Shown one piece after another: positions 1-5,886 of a stretch of 5,886 nucleotides of DNA. Position numbers and translations under genes: made by a program. This stretch comes from Melioribacteraceae bacterium. GTDB lineage: Bacteria > Bacteroidota > Ignavibacteria > Ignavibacteriales > Melioribacteraceae. The stretch lies in the NCBI GenBank assembly GCA_026987055.1, contig JALSNL010000008.1, positions 1 through 5,886 of the forward strand, read 5' to 3'. Numbering within the stretch: position 1 is the first letter of the stretch; every line of letters begins with the position of its first letter. A model generated the notes under the pieces. The model did no database searches and had not been told where the DNA came from. It saw only the letters and a list, made by a program, of their open reading frames with translations.

Positions 1-563
1 AGTTCGTATTTGTAACCTAAATCTTCCCAAGATTTTTTTGTAACATTATTTAATTTATAATTTATATATTCTTCAAGAGGAATTTTTATAGGGAATTTAA
101 TTTCTTTGCCTGCAATTAATTCTTTAATAATTACAAAATTTCCCGTTGAGTCCAATTCAACTATTCTTCTTACTTTAGCTGAAGACGGATAAGCGTAAAA
201 CGGAATTTTTCTTTTTGGAAAGAGTGATAAAAATCGTGAATCTTTTCTTACATACCTGAAATCTTTAAGTCTGGCTGTAGAATCAATTTTTGTAGAATCT
301 ATTACAACCAATGAATCGGATTTTAATGAATCTAATTTACTTTTTAGATTTATACTATCCGGCGGGAAGAAGAAACCATTTTGTTTTTCTTGTTTTGCCT
401 TTACTATAAGGTTAACATCAATATTATTATTTAATGTTAACACATCATAACTACTATAATTTTCTCTGCTGTTTTCTATTGCTGAAATAATAGTAAAAGC
501 TGAAAAAAATAAAGCTAAGATTAGTAATATGTAATTTCGGTACTTTTTATTCTCTGTTTTCAA
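1..563 (-). CDS. sprA: N-terminal part of a probable SprA/Sov-type T9SS outer-membrane translocon protein (partial)
   Basis: An open frame runs from a TTG codon at 563-561 to the window edge, giving 187 residues without a stop. There is no in-frame ATG, and an in-frame TAA lies 15 bases upstream of the TTG. I chose TTG because it puts a classic export signal at the N-terminus: a basic start (KTENKKYR) and then a hydrophobic core at residues 11-28 ending FSAFTIISA. Residues 60-96 are low complexity and rich in Asp-Ser pairs. Residues 126-170 contain PSSAKVRRIVELDSTGNFVI and then a P-LEEYINYKL segment. This resembles the N-terminal pattern of SprA/Sov proteins, where a phrase of the type 'pattern of E-x-D-x-x-G-x-Y/F-I-I' precedes 'P-x-x-x-x-x-x-EY'. 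SprA is the very large (about 2000+ residue) outer-membrane channel of type IX secretion. The match is from memory of family pattern, and the diagnostic barrel region lies outside the window. An unrelated large surface protein remains possible. Confidence 0.62.
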   Translation of the reverse strand, partial: MKTENKKYRNYILLILALFFSAFTIISAIENSRENYSSYDVLTLNNNIDVNLIVKAKQEKQNGFFFPPDSINLKSKLDSLKSDSLVVIDSTKIDSTARLKDFRYVRKDSRFLSLFPKRKIPFYAYPSSAKVRRIVELDSTGNFVIIKELIAGKEIKFPIKIPLEEYINYKLNNVTKKSWEDLGYKYE

Positions 564-625
564 ATTAATATTTTTTACTTATATGTTTAGAGAATTGTAA
601 TTAAAGTAAAAATTAAATCTATAAT

Positions 626-633
626 ACCTCCTT
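626..633 (-). promoter_or_regulatory. Orphan perfect Shine-Dalgarno octamer (AAGGAGGT)
   Basis: The minus strand reads AAGGAGGT here, fully complementary to the 3' end of 16S rRNA. No ATG, GTG or TTG follows at the usual 5-10 base spacing; the next bases are ATTATAGATTTAA. The nearest believable start is the TTG at 563, about 62 bases downstream. No other gene in the window has so good a ribosome-binding sequence. It may be a standby ribosome site in the leader of the sprA-like gene, the remnant of a lost start, the site of a tiny leader reading frame with a non-standard start, or chance. Confidence 0.4.
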
Positions 634-651
634 GTTAAATAAAAGGACAAA

Positions 652-680
652 AAAATATACAATTCTATTATAATATTCAA
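652..680 (-). promoter_or_regulatory. Candidate promoter for the sprA-like gene
   Basis: On the minus strand TTGAAT (680-675) and TATTTT (657-652) are separated by 17 bases, matching a housekeeping sigma -35/-10 layout. A TATAAT lies inside the spacer as an alternative -10. Transcription would begin near 645, giving a leader of about 80 bases that contains the orphan AAGGAGGT. The region is extremely AT-rich, so such matches arise easily by chance, and the Bacteroidota-type TAnnTTTG box is not seen. The rest of the 564-806 gap shows no gene and no strong terminator; only weak all-AT palindromes (such as TTATAA at 783-788 and 795-800) follow the phosphatase stop. Confidence 0.28.
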
Positions 681-806
681 ATTGTTATAAAAATAGGCAA
701 AAAAGAATGACTTTTTAATTTCCCCGTTGTTGAATGAAATAAACTTCCGTTTTTTGTAATCACACAAATAATATCATTGCAATTATAACTTTAATTATAA
801 AGAAAC

Positions 807-1499
807 TCAAAACTTAAACAAATCCTCACTTTTTGTTTTAACAGAAATTTCATCGATAAATTCATTGTTATTAACTATGGCAGCAGAAAGTTTACGCCTT
901 GCAAAAGCACCCGTATCAATATAAAGAGCATTGGCCCGTTTGTCAAATGTTACATTGTCTTTTATTGTATGTCCCACTACTTGTAACTTACCGATATCTA
1001 ACAATTTATCTCTATTCCACATTACTCCATGTTCATTTTCGTATTCTTCTTCAATAATTTCTTTAATTGCACCTATCTTATTATCGAATTTAGAAATAAT
1101 TTTCTTATAGTAGGAAGAAACTCCGGCATGTGTAATAAAACAATCGTCCAAATCATAATAGAGCGGTTTCTCACTTATTATTTTTATATGTTCCCAAACT
1201 TTTGCTTCGTTCTCTTCGTATGAAGCTAAAACAGGACCGCTATCATTATAAGCCCAAGTTTGAGAAAAAACAGATGAAGGTTTTTCAAAAAAATGCCAGA
1301 ACATATAATCATGGTTGCCCGGCACAAATTTGATATTTTTTTCTGCAATAAAATCTACAACTTTTAAGCTATGTTTTCCTCTATCGTAAAAATCGCCGAC
1401 AGAGTAAACTTCTATATCAGGATACTTTTCTTTAACTAAGCCGTAAAGTTCCTTAAGCGTATAATAGCATCCGTGGATATCTCCGATAACAGCAATCAT
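807..1499 (-). CDS. PPP-family metallophosphatase (Ser/Thr phosphatase / ApaH-PrpA-like)
   Basis: A 230-residue calcineurin-like hydrolase that should bind two metal ions and cleave phosphate esters. All signature blocks are visible: GDIHG (residues 6-10; D7, H9), GDFYDRG (35-41; D36, R40), GNHD (61-64; N62, H63), THAG (123-126; H124), MWNR (160-163) and GHT (176-178; H177), followed by YIDTGA near 193-198. The size and block order fit small bacterial PPP enzymes, which act on phosphoproteins or, in ApaH, on diadenosine polyphosphates; the sequence does not settle which. I start it at the ATG at 1499-1497 because GDIHG then sits at residue 6, as usual in the family. A TTG at 1532 would add 11 residues and overlap the upstream gene. 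The ATG lies 7 bases after the CoA-transferase stop and has no clear Shine-Dalgarno sequence, suggesting translational coupling as the last gene of the operon. The second block has Tyr where Val/Ile is usual (GDxVDRG). Confidence 0.88.
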   Translation of the reverse strand: MIAVIGDIHGCYYTLKELYGLVKEKYPDIEVYSVGDFYDRGKHSLKVVDFIAEKNIKFVPGNHDYMFWHFFEKPSSVFSQTWAYNDSGPVLASYEENEAKVWEHIKIISEKPLYYDLDDCFITHAGVSSYYKKIISKFDNKIGAIKEIIEEEYENEHGVMWNRDKLLDIGKLQVVGHTIKDNVTFDKRANALYIDTGAFARRKLSAAIVNNNEFIDEISVKTKSEDLFKF

Positions 1500-1506
1500 A
1501 AAAAAT

Positions 1507-2859
1507 CTATATATGGTAAGTTTCTTTAGCAAATTTAGTTAATTCGTCCCTAAACTTAGGATGAGCAATTTTAATAAGAGCTTTAGCTCTTTCCTGAATA
1601 GTTTTACCGAAAAGATTAGCAACTCCATATTCGGTAACAACGTAATGAACATCACCACGGGAAGTAACTACTCCGGCTCCTTGCTTAAGAATAGGAACTA
1701 TTCTGGATATTTTTCCATCTTTAGTTATAGAAGGCAAAGCGATAATAGGTTTTCCGCCTTCGGAATGTGCGGCACCTCTTATAAAATCTACTTGTCCCCC
1801 AATTCCGCTGTAAAATTTTGTACCAATGGAATCGGAACAAACTTGTCCGGTTAAATCGATTTCTATTGCAGAATTAATGGCAACCATTTTATCATTTTTA
1901 GCAATTACAAAAGGATCGTTTACATATTCTTGAGGATGAAATTCAATAATAGGATTATTATCTAAAAAATCGTAGGATTTTCTTGTTCCTAAAACAAAAC
2001 CGGCTATAATTTTTCCTTGATGTAAAGTTTTTTGTTCCCCGTTAATAACACCTTCTTCAACTAATTCCACAATTCCATCGGAAAACATTTCCGTGTGGAT
2101 ACCAAGGTCTTTGTGGTTTTTTAAGTATTTCATTACCGAATCGGGAATTGCACCTATACCTAATTGAAGTGTAGATCCATCTTCTATCATTTCTGCAATG
2201 TACTGACCAATTTTATCATAAGCCGCAAGAACTTCTTGACTGGCATTAGGATCAACTTGCGGAAGCTCCATCAACTCTTCATTATGTTCAACAATAAAAT
2301 CAATTTTGCTTATGTGAATAAAACTATTACCCAAACCTCTTGGCATTCTGTTATTTATTTGTGCAATAATTACTTTCGATTTTTCAGCAGGAGTTTTAAT
2401 ATTACCAACATCAATACCATAACTGCAATAACCATGTTCATCCGGAGGCGAAACATTTATTAAAGCAACATCCGGTGAAATAATTCCATGCTTGAAAAGC
2501 AAAGTAACTTCCGATAGAAAAATGGGAATAAATTCCGCCCTTCCTTCGTTAACAGCTTTTCTTACATTTCCGCCAATAAAAAATGCTTTGTGCTTAAAAT
2601 GTTTTTCCATCCCCGGTTGAACGTAAGGTAAATCTCCAACAATAAGAATATGATAAACCGTTACATCCATTAGTTCCTCTTTTTTACGAACTAAAGCTCG
2701 TATAAGTTCCAGAGGAGCGGCACAGCCGGGTTGCACAACAATTTTATCACCGGATTTTACAACTTTTAAAGCATCATCCGAAGAAAGTACTTTTTGTTTG
2801 TATTTATCTCGCCAGGTTATTTTTCCCGAATGTATTGTATTTATTTGTTCTGCTGTCAT
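1507..2859 (-). CDS. Acetyl-CoA hydrolase/transferase family protein (4-hydroxybutyrate or butyrate:acetate CoA-transferase type)
   Basis: A 450-residue, full-length cytoplasmic CoA-transferase. It would move CoA between acyl-CoA and a free acid through a glutamyl-CoA intermediate. The opening ITWRDKYKQKVLSSDDALK matches the start of 4-hydroxybutyrate CoA-transferases. The N-terminal domain covers roughly residues 5-210. The active-site segment LGIHTEMFSDG follows GIGAIPDSV, and E257 is the predicted catalytic glutamate. The C-terminal domain carries YVNDPFVIAKND (312-323), LTGQVCSDSIG (336-346), YSGIGGQVDFIRGA (350-363) and TSRGDVHYVVTEYGVA (399-414), all strongly typical of the family. The true acyl donor and acceptor cannot be read from sequence; butyryl-, 4-hydroxybutyryl-, propionyl- or succinyl-CoA with acetate are all possible. 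It starts 15 bases after the alanine dehydrogenase stop, with only a weak GAGAA upstream of the ATG, so co-transcription is likely. Placed after alanine dehydrogenase, it may dispose of acetyl-CoA made from pyruvate (inference). Confidence 0.93.
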   Translation of the reverse strand: MTAEQINTIHSGKITWRDKYKQKVLSSDDALKVVKSGDKIVVQPGCAAPLELIRALVRKKEELMDVTVYHILIVGDLPYVQPGMEKHFKHKAFFIGGNVRKAVNEGRAEFIPIFLSEVTLLFKHGIISPDVALINVSPPDEHGYCSYGIDVGNIKTPAEKSKVIIAQINNRMPRGLGNSFIHISKIDFIVEHNEELMELPQVDPNASQEVLAAYDKIGQYIAEMIEDGSTLQLGIGAIPDSVMKYLKNHKDLGIHTEMFSDGIVELVEEGVINGEQKTLHQGKIIAGFVLGTRKSYDFLDNNPIIEFHPQEYVNDPFVIAKNDKMVAINSAIEIDLTGQVCSDSIGTKFYSGIGGQVDFIRGAAHSEGGKPIIALPSITKDGKISRIVPILKQGAGVVTSRGDVHYVVTEYGVANLFGKTIQERAKALIKIAHPKFRDELTKFAKETYHI

Positions 2860-2874
2860 TATATTCTCATTAAA

Positions 2875-3996
2875 TTAGTTTGTGGAAAATACATGCAATC
2901 TTCTGTACTCCAAACCGAATGTTTCCGCAATTATTTCGTTGGAACAAGTTCCGTTATACGTACAAACACCTTTAGTTAAACCAATATCTCCAAGTAATGA
3001 ATTAGATAATCCATTATCGGCAATATCTTTAATATATTCAATAGATGCATTTGTAATTCCGTAACTTGCGGTCCTGGCAACCAATGCCGGTACGTTAGGA
3101 ACACAATAATGCGTAACATTATGTTTAATAAAAACCGGATTGGAAATTGTTGTCGGGTAACTTGTTTCCACACATCCACCCTGATCTATAGAAATATCAA
3201 CAATAACCGCACCTTTTTTCATTGTTTTCACCATTTCTTCCGTAACAATACTTGGTGTTTTTTCTCCTTTAACTTGCACTGCACCAATAAATAAATCAGC
3301 AAACTTAACACCGCGAGCAATTGTTAAGGGAGTTGCAACTACCGTAGTTATATTTTTAGAAATGAAATTTTCAATTCTTCTTAAACGTCTTAAATCTTTA
3401 TCGAATACAATAACTTGTGCCCCACGTCCGAAAGCAGCTCTGGCTGCACTAAAACCAACTACACCGGCACCAAGAATAACAACTGCCGCCGGAGCAACTC
3501 CGGGAATTCCACCTAACAATATTCCTCTTCCGTTAGGTGTATCACTGCAAAGGTATCTTCCGCCAACTTTTATTGCTAATTGACCTGCTATTTCACTAAT
3601 TGATTGCAGTACAGGAAGCGCTCCGTTTTTTTCAATTAATTCGTAACTAATTGCAGTAACATTTTTTTCAATTAACTTATCGATAATATTTTTTCTGCCT
3701 ACAGAAAGATGTAAAAATGAAAAAAGTATCTGATTTTCTTGAAGCATATCAGCAACTTCGTCAGTCAACGGGGTTACTTTGGTAATCAATTCAGAGCGTT
3801 GAAAAACTTCTTCGGTACTATAAACTATTGTTGCTCCAACATTAATATAATCTTGATTTGTAAAGTGGCTCCCTAATCCGGCATCCTGCTCAATAAAAAC
3901 CGTATGTCCCGATTTAACAAGTAAATCAACTCCTGCAGGAGCTAGTGCAACTCTTTTCTCTTCGCTTAGTGTTTCTTTTGGAATGCCAATTCTCAT
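2875..3996 (-). CDS. ald: Alanine dehydrogenase (NAD-dependent)
   Basis: A 373-residue enzyme for L-alanine + NAD + H2O = pyruvate + ammonia + NADH, acting in the cytoplasm, usually as a hexamer. It opens with MRIGIPKETLSEEKRVAL, the family signature, with R15 as the substrate-binding arginine. K73 (in ITKVTPL) and H96 (in FSFLHLS) match the known pyruvate-binding lysine and catalytic histidine. The Rossmann segment GGIPGVAPAAVVILGAGVVG (162-181) is followed by D199, where an acidic residue favours NAD over NADP. The SIDQGGCVETSYPTT stretch (269-283) holds the catalytic aspartate D271. The length is normal. The C-terminal half diverges from the best-known enzymes (CVPNVPALVART instead of CVANMPGAVPRT) and has extra cysteines (C150, C345, C351). 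It is the first gene of the ald/CoA-transferase/phosphatase cluster and lies behind a terminator, so it should have its own promoter. Related saccharopine or transhydrogenase-alpha proteins share the fold, but the motifs fit Ald best. Confidence 0.93.
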   Translation of the reverse strand: MRIGIPKETLSEEKRVALAPAGVDLLVKSGHTVFIEQDAGLGSHFTNQDYINVGATIVYSTEEVFQRSELITKVTPLTDEVADMLQENQILFSFLHLSVGRKNIIDKLIEKNVTAISYELIEKNGALPVLQSISEIAGQLAIKVGGRYLCSDTPNGRGILLGGIPGVAPAAVVILGAGVVGFSAARAAFGRGAQVIVFDKDLRRLRRIENFISKNITTVVATPLTIARGVKFADLFIGAVQVKGEKTPSIVTEEMVKTMKKGAVIVDISIDQGGCVETSYPTTISNPVFIKHNVTHYCVPNVPALVARTASYGITNASIEYIKDIADNGLSNSLLGDIGLTKGVCTYNGTCSNEIIAETFGLEYRRLHVFSTN

Positions 3997-4014
3997 TTGG
4001 TTAACTCTTTTTTT

Positions 4015-4020
4015 ATTATA
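4015..4020 (-). promoter_or_regulatory. Candidate -10 box for the ald operon
   Basis: A perfect TATAAT on the minus strand lies 18 bases upstream of the ald start codon, in the 3997-4061 gap between the permease terminator and ald. A second TATAAT occurs at 4031-4036. Neither has a convincing -35 at 16-18 bases, and the gap is almost all A/T, so the exact site is uncertain. That a promoter lies in this gap is more secure, because the terminator separates ald from the permease. Confidence 0.33.
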
Positions 4021-4061
4021 CTAAAAAATAATTATAAATTGATATTGAAACAAACATTTCC

Positions 4062-4094
4062 AAATAAAAAAGGCATCTCTTTTTCAGATGCCTT
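4062..4094 (-). terminator. Intrinsic terminator of the permease gene
   Basis: A perfect 9-bp inverted repeat, AAGGCATCT at 4070-4078 against AGATGCCTT at 4086-4094, has a 7-base loop. Read on the minus strand, the hairpin starts 5 bases after the permease TAA stop and runs straight into a T-rich tract (TTTTTTATTT). This is the classic rho-independent layout and ends the permease transcript before ald. The plus-strand flank beyond 4094 lacks a T-run, so termination is directed leftward. Confidence 0.87.
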
Positions 4095-4099
4095 AATTC

Positions 4100-5860
4100 T
4101 TATATTATTAATCTTACCCCACCTAATTCTTCTATTCTGTAAGGGAATCTATCTCCCGGAGAACCGATAAACATAAAGTTAATAGGTATATTCCATTTTT
4201 GCGAAAGCTTTTTAACCAGTTCCGGTCCAAATTCGCCTTTCATAGTAATAAACTCAATTTTTATTTCAGGATATTCTCTATCTAAAACATCCAAATCTTT
4301 TTTAAACTGTTCCGAAATTTCTTCATCTTCATCCAACACGGTTACAATTTTTAATTTGTTAGTATGTTCGTTTTCTTTTATGTACAGCATAACTTTATTT
4401 AGCGTTTCAATAGAATCGTCTTTTGTAAAGAAAACAAATTCTTGAGAATTAATTTCATCAATTGTTTTTTCAATCTTTTTATTTACTCCTAAAACAAAAC
4501 GTCTTATGGGATCAAAAATAGCACTTATAATATTTAAAAGAATTTTGAGTATTGCAGTTCTTTTTAACATAAAAAACACAATTACCATTGCGGGAATAAA
4601 GTATTGTAAAAACACGGTACTATTTTTAGGCAAACCTTTTTCAGGCTTCATAAGTAAATTACCTGTCAATGCCACAAGAACAGCACCAATGGCAATAAAT
4701 ACGGAAATCCATCCGGCTTTTTCCGGTCTGGGTAACTTAGCTCTTTTGATTTTTAGAAAGATATTACCAAGTCCGAACAAAGCCATAACCGACAAGAAAG
4801 AGATTGTATATACACCGGCTAATAATTTAACTTCACCTTTTGTAATTAAAAGAACGGAAACACTAAGAATAAAAAACATAAGAATAATTCTGTAGGAACT
4901 TCCTCTTTTATTTTTTTTAAGGAAAAACTGCGGAAGAATTCTATCCAGTGTCATACGTTCTAATAAACCCGATACACCAACATAAGAAGTAAGAACCGCA
5001 CCGCTTAAAACAAGTACCGCATCAACGGAAATAATAAAAGCCAACCACTCTCCGGCAGAAAGTTCTCCCATGTGCGAAAGTAGGGTTGTGCTGTAAACTT
5101 CTTTAACTTCTTGAATAGGAACAACTGCTAATGCCAAAAATGCCATTAAAGGATTTATAATGCTAACAACCACCCACATATTTCTTAATGTTTTGGGAAA
5201 CACGCCGTCCGCTTGTTCTTCAACAAAGTTAGCCGAACTTTCAAAACCGGAAATACCGAGCATTGATGCGGCAAAGCCAAAAAATATTGCAGTTGTAATA
5301 CTTCCTTCCAACGGCATATTCCAGTTTTCCCAAAATTGATTTAGTCCGTGTGTCATTAAATAATACCCCAAAGAAGCAGCCAAAACAATAAGAGATGTTA
5401 AGTGAAAGATAAAAATACCAACAGCTATTTTTGCCGATTCGGTAATTCCCATTATGGTTAAGCCTGCAAAAATACCAAGAAGAATAATTGTAGCAATAAT
5501 AACCGGCAAGCTTTCTATTAAGTGGTGTAAATAATGCATAGCTTCGTTGGCGGAAATAACCGCAGTAGCCATGTACGAGAGCAAAGTTAGCGAAGCAGCT
5601 AACGACGCAACTGATTTACTTGTTGTGTTTAGTAAAGCATTATAAGCCCCACCATTTAACGGTAGTGCACCAACAACTTCTCCGTATATTTTTCTAAATA
5701 AAAACAAAACCGCAGCAACTATTAATAAAGTAACCCAAGCATATTGTCCGGCATAAGCTATTGCCAAAGCCGATACATATAAAACCGATGAACTTATATC
5801 GTTACCGCATATTGCTGTTGCGGGCAATTCTTTAAGTTTGTGGACTTTTACTTTTTCCAT
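4100..5860 (-). CDS. APC-superfamily amino-acid permease with a C-terminal Usp-like cytoplasmic domain
   Basis: A 586-residue inner-membrane transporter. About 12 hydrophobic segments are visible, roughly at residues 22-38, 40-57, 82-104, 118-137, 145-168, 188-210, 227-250, 271-298, 322-339, 344-370, 381-402 and 416-434. The first contains GNDISSSVLY, where APC proteins unwind the helix to bind substrate. The sixth ends with GFESSANFVEEQ followed by FPKTLRNMW, the well-known APC signature after TM6. PLNGGAYN after TM2 also fits. Residues about 473-586 are soluble and alternate strand and helix (FVFFT, KIVTVLDED, IKIEFITM, FMFIGSPGD, VRLII), resembling a universal-stress-protein domain. The substrate cannot be read; alanine or other small neutral amino acids are suggested only by the neighbouring ald. 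The ATG at 5860 places the short basic N-terminus correctly. Upstream is only GGGGA about 15 bases away, so the ribosome site is weak. A strong terminator follows the stop. The promoter lies outside the window. Confidence 0.88.
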   Translation of the reverse strand: MEKVKVHKLKELPATAICGNDISSSVLYVSALAIAYAGQYAWVTLLIVAAVLFLFRKIYGEVVGALPLNGGAYNALLNTTSKSVASLAASLTLLSYMATAVISANEAMHYLHHLIESLPVIIATIILLGIFAGLTIMGITESAKIAVGIFIFHLTSLIVLAASLGYYLMTHGLNQFWENWNMPLEGSITTAIFFGFAASMLGISGFESSANFVEEQADGVFPKTLRNMWVVVSIINPLMAFLALAVVPIQEVKEVYSTTLLSHMGELSAGEWLAFIISVDAVLVLSGAVLTSYVGVSGLLERMTLDRILPQFFLKKNKRGSSYRIILMFFILSVSVLLITKGEVKLLAGVYTISFLSVMALFGLGNIFLKIKRAKLPRPEKAGWISVFIAIGAVLVALTGNLLMKPEKGLPKNSTVFLQYFIPAMVIVFFMLKRTAILKILLNIISAIFDPIRRFVLGVNKKIEKTIDEINSQEFVFFTKDDSIETLNKVMLYIKENEHTNKLKIVTVLDEDEEISEQFKKDLDVLDREYPEIKIEFITMKGEFGPELVKKLSQKWNIPINFMFIGSPGDRFPYRIEELGGVRLII

Positions 5861-5886
5861 ATTTTATATTTCGTTTCCCCTATAAA

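Noticed and set aside
579..767. Possible small minus-strand protein of 62 residues
   Set aside because: It is built of Phe, Tyr, Asn, Ile and Lys as expected from AT-rich noncoding DNA, has no recognisable domain or ribosome site before its start, and covers the likely promoter and leader of the sprA-like gene.
752..768. Small inverted repeat TTTGT/ACAAA as an operator or terminator
   Set aside because: Only five AT-rich pairs and no flanking T-tract; expected by chance in this composition.
781..800. AT-only palindromes TTATAA...TTATAA after the phosphatase stop as an operon terminator
   Set aside because: The 6-bp all-AT stem is too weak and no T-run follows on the minus strand. The operon end may use another mechanism.
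1500..1532. Earlier TTG start for the phosphatase
   Set aside because: It would overlap the CoA-transferase end and add 11 residues before the GDIHG block, which normally lies within the first ten residues. The ATG at 1499 is the better start.
2976..3179. Minus-strand open frame overlapping ald in another frame
   Set aside because: The ald frame here encodes conserved family residues, so this is a shadow frame.
4506..4895. Plus-strand open frame of 129 residues
   Set aside because: It lies wholly inside the permease gene on the opposite strand and shows no family features. The same holds for plus-strand frames at 1029-1223, 1561-1854, 2164-2463, 2794-2979, 2882-3064, 3109-3294 and 3362-3583.

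Overview
This AT-rich window (about two thirds A+T) carries five protein-coding genes, all on the minus strand. Transcription therefore runs from the right-hand end to the left. Codon use is AT-biased throughout, and Shine-Dalgarno sequences are weak or absent in front of four of the five starts. The leftmost gene looks like the start of a SprA/Sov-type type IX secretion protein. Together these points suggest a member of the Bacteroidota/Ignavibacteriota (FCB) group, possibly Ignavibacteria. This placement is an inference from gene content and style; no rRNA or other marker is present.

Layout in order of transcription. (1) 5860-4100: an APC-superfamily amino-acid permease with about 12 membrane segments and a roughly 115-residue soluble C-terminal domain that resembles a universal-stress-protein (Usp) fold. 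A clear intrinsic terminator follows its stop codon (4062-4094). (2) 3996-807: a tight three-gene cluster consisting of alanine dehydrogenase, an acetyl-CoA hydrolase/4-hydroxybutyrate-type CoA-transferase, and a PPP-family metallophosphatase. The gaps are 15 and 7 bases, so the three are probably one operon, starting from a promoter in the 100-base gap after the terminator. (3) 806-564: an intergenic stretch with a candidate promoter and a perfect Shine-Dalgarno octamer that has no start codon at usable distance. (4) 563-1: the 5' end of a secreted or membrane-anchored protein, probably SprA/Sov, running off the left edge.

Working together (inference): the permease could import alanine or related amino acids. 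Alanine dehydrogenase would give pyruvate, ammonia and NADH. After pyruvate is oxidised to acetyl-CoA elsewhere, the CoA-transferase could pass CoA to another acid and release acetate. That fits an amino-acid-fermenting or peptide-degrading lifestyle. The phosphatase may have a regulatory or nucleotide-cleaning role.

I see no mobile element, CRISPR array, tRNA, rRNA or phage gene. Most of the window is ordinary metabolism. The points most worth a second look are the permease-Usp fusion, the orphan ribosome-binding sequence ahead of the sprA-like gene, and the phosphatase inside the alanine/CoA-transferase operon.
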